Shown here one piece after another: positions 34,221-35,680 of a DNA stretch of 35,680 nt; the stretch's first letter is position 1, and every line of letters starts with the position of its first letter. The position numbers and the translations under genes were made by a program. Below the pieces are notes generated by a model. It worked only from the letters and a program-made list of their open reading frames with translations. It was not told the DNA's origin and did no database searches. The DNA lies in NCBI GenBank assembly GCA_026986415.1, contig JALSOR010000085.1, positions 1 to 35,680 of the forward strand, given 5' to 3'. Source of the stretch: Acidilobaceae archaeon (lineage in GTDB: Archaea > Thermoproteota > Thermoprotei_A > Sulfolobales > Acidilobaceae).

Positions 34221-35680
34221 CTACAACATCTTGAACGACTGGATAAAGCTGGCATCACTAGTATAGAGCATGCGGATGTCTGTTATGCCGTAGTACGCTG
34301 CGGCTAGCCTCTCAACACCAAACCCCCAAGCACCCACAGGATAGTCTATTCCGGCCATCTCCAATACTTCCGGCCTCATCAGGCCTGCCCCGAAAAGCTC
34401 GAGCCACTTACCGTTGGGGAGCTGCACGTACCCTTCAACGCTAGGCTCTGTGAAGGGGAAGTAGCCCGGTTTGAACTTTACCTTGAAGCCGAGCCTGCCC
34501 GATATTTCCCTTAACAATGATAGTAGGTCTCTGAACGTATATCCTGGCCTCCCGTCGAGCCCGTCGAGCTGGTGGAACTCTGGGAGGTGGGTGGCATCGA
34601 CAACATCGCTCCTAAACACGCGTCCCACAGTGAACACCCTGAGCGGGGGGCTAGGCTTCGATGCTAGGATTCTGGCGCTAACACTCGTAGTCTGGCTCCT
34701 GAGCACTAGTCGAGCCGCGATCTCAGGGTTCCACTTGTATCCCCACCCTTTACTGTGAACCTTCGCTGCCCGTTCGACTAGGTGTTCCGGGAGGCTTTCC
34801 ATTCTTGCAGGTTTTTTCACCCATAGGGTGTCATGTATCTCTCTGGCCGGGTGATCCTGCGGCTGGAAGAGGAGGTCGAAATTGTATAGTTCGGCCTCGA
34901 TCATGGGGCCGCTGACTTCGACGAATCCCAGCTCTTTCATTATATCTTTCAGCATGTCTATGAAATCTCTAAGGAAGTGTTTACGTGCGGGTAAAATCTT
35001 GGGAGGCTCGGCTGTCACATCATAGGAGCGAAGCCTAATATTTCTCCACTCTCCCGTCTTGAGCATCCTATGGGTAAGGGTTGAGGCTTCCACAGTGACC
35101 TTTGCGAGTAGCTGTTTTGGATCGTATTTGAACTCTACAGTTTCAACTTTTCTCTTAACCTCGCGTGCTAATCCCCGCTTTAATATCTCTTTTAGGGCGT
35201 CCTCGTCCTCTCCAGTTATAATCCCCTCTCTCGAAATAATATTTAGAACCCTCTTTATCCTATTAATATCTTTTTTAATAGTATTTACTGGTACTTCTAG
35301 ATGTATTCTCCCGTTCTTGATAGACGCATACCCTTTACGTCGCAGCATTCCTATCGCTATGCCAGCCTCTCTCCCCAATCTCTCCTTTACAGTTGTGAGG
35401 TCGGTCTTCCCCTCCTCTAACAAGTATAATAGCTTCTCTTCGGGCAGCCCGTTCTCGAGCGCCTCTCTGCCTTTATCTGTCAGAGTGTATGTCTTTTGCT
35501 CCTCCCCAATGATAGATACTAGCCCCCTATCGGCGAGTAGACGGAAGACACTCTCAAGAGTGCTCCTGGGCATCTCAAGAATTCTTTCCGCTTCAGACAG
35601 GCTTCCTTTTCTGAAGTTTCTCTCGGCCGCCCTTCTAATTATCTCATACTCGCTCCTGGAGACCGGTATCTTGTTTGTCA
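34221..35680 (-). CDS. pheS: phenylalanyl-tRNA synthetase alpha subunit, N-terminus truncated by the window edge
   Basis: DLLFQPQDHPAREIHDTLWV, FHQLDGLDG, GAWGFGVERLA. Frame stays open above the listed ATG: TNKIPVSRSEYEIIRRAAERNFRKGSLSEAERILEMPRSTLE..., so the listed 35573 start is likely internal. Confidence 0.93.
   Translation of the reverse strand, partial: TNKIPVSRSEYEIIRRAAERNFRKGSLSEAERILEMPRSTLESVFRLLADRGLVSIIGEEQKTYTLTDKGREALENGLPEEKLLYLLEEGKTDLTTVKERLGREAGIAIGMLRRKGYASIKNGRIHLEVPVNTIKKDINRIKRVLNIISREGIITGEDEDALKEILKRGLAREVKRKVETVEFKYDPKQLLAKVTVEASTLTHRMLKTGEWRNIRLRSYDVTAEPPKILPARKHFLRDFIDMLKDIMKELGFVEVSGPMIEAELYNFDLLFQPQDHPAREIHDTLWVKKPARMESLPEHLVERAAKVHSKGWGYKWNPEIAARLVLRSQTTSVSARILASKPSPPLRVFTVGRVFRSDVVDATHLPEFHQLDGLDGRPGYTFRDLLSLLREISGRLGFKVKFKPGYFPFTEPSVEGYVQLPNGKWLELFGAGLMRPEVLEMAGIDYPVGAWGFGVERLAAAYYGITDIRMLYTSDASFIQSFKML

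Noticed and set aside
1-35680. CRISPR arrays, transposases, integrases or prophage modules
   Set aside because: No regularly spaced repeats, no DDE/recombinase proteins, and no terminal repeats were seen on reading the sequence and ORFs.

Overview
This looks like a crenarchaeal chromosomal segment, probably Desulfurococcales-like; that assignment rests on gene content (reverse gyrase, archaeal DnaG, Lhr helicase, Taw1) and many GTG/TTG starts, not on a search. It is densely coding. Recognisable genes: trxB, taw1, an Alba-like protein, reverse gyrase, superoxide reductase, Lhr-type helicase, a MoaD-MoaE fusion, a class-III aminotransferase, a PfkB kinase plus nucleoside phosphorylase pair, a PP-loop/PAPS-reductase-like protein, TyrRS, DnaG, family-B DNA polymerase, thymidylate kinase, the aconitase-X/UbiD set of the archaeal mevalonate pathway, a ROK kinase, a second nucleoside phosphorylase, a DUF2797-like protein, a GNAT acetyltransferase, MptA, and PheT/PheS (PheS runs off the window). 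No CRISPR array, transposase, rRNA or convincing tRNA was seen. The points most worth a second look are: (i) two structured intergenic segments (after taw1 and before dnaG) that share an ordered series of sequence blocks, a possible unrecognised RNA family; (ii) a 9-bp inverted repeat at the reverse gyrase translation start; (iii) a protein made of a normal-GC N-terminus and a very AT-rich membrane C-terminus; (iv) active-site variants in Tmk, SOR and the Alba-like protein; (v) an internal Gly-Gly in the MoaD-MoaE fusion; (vi) a possible +1 frameshift at the left edge; (vii) a RuvC/RNase H-like protein embedded in the mevalonate cluster. All family calls are by eye.
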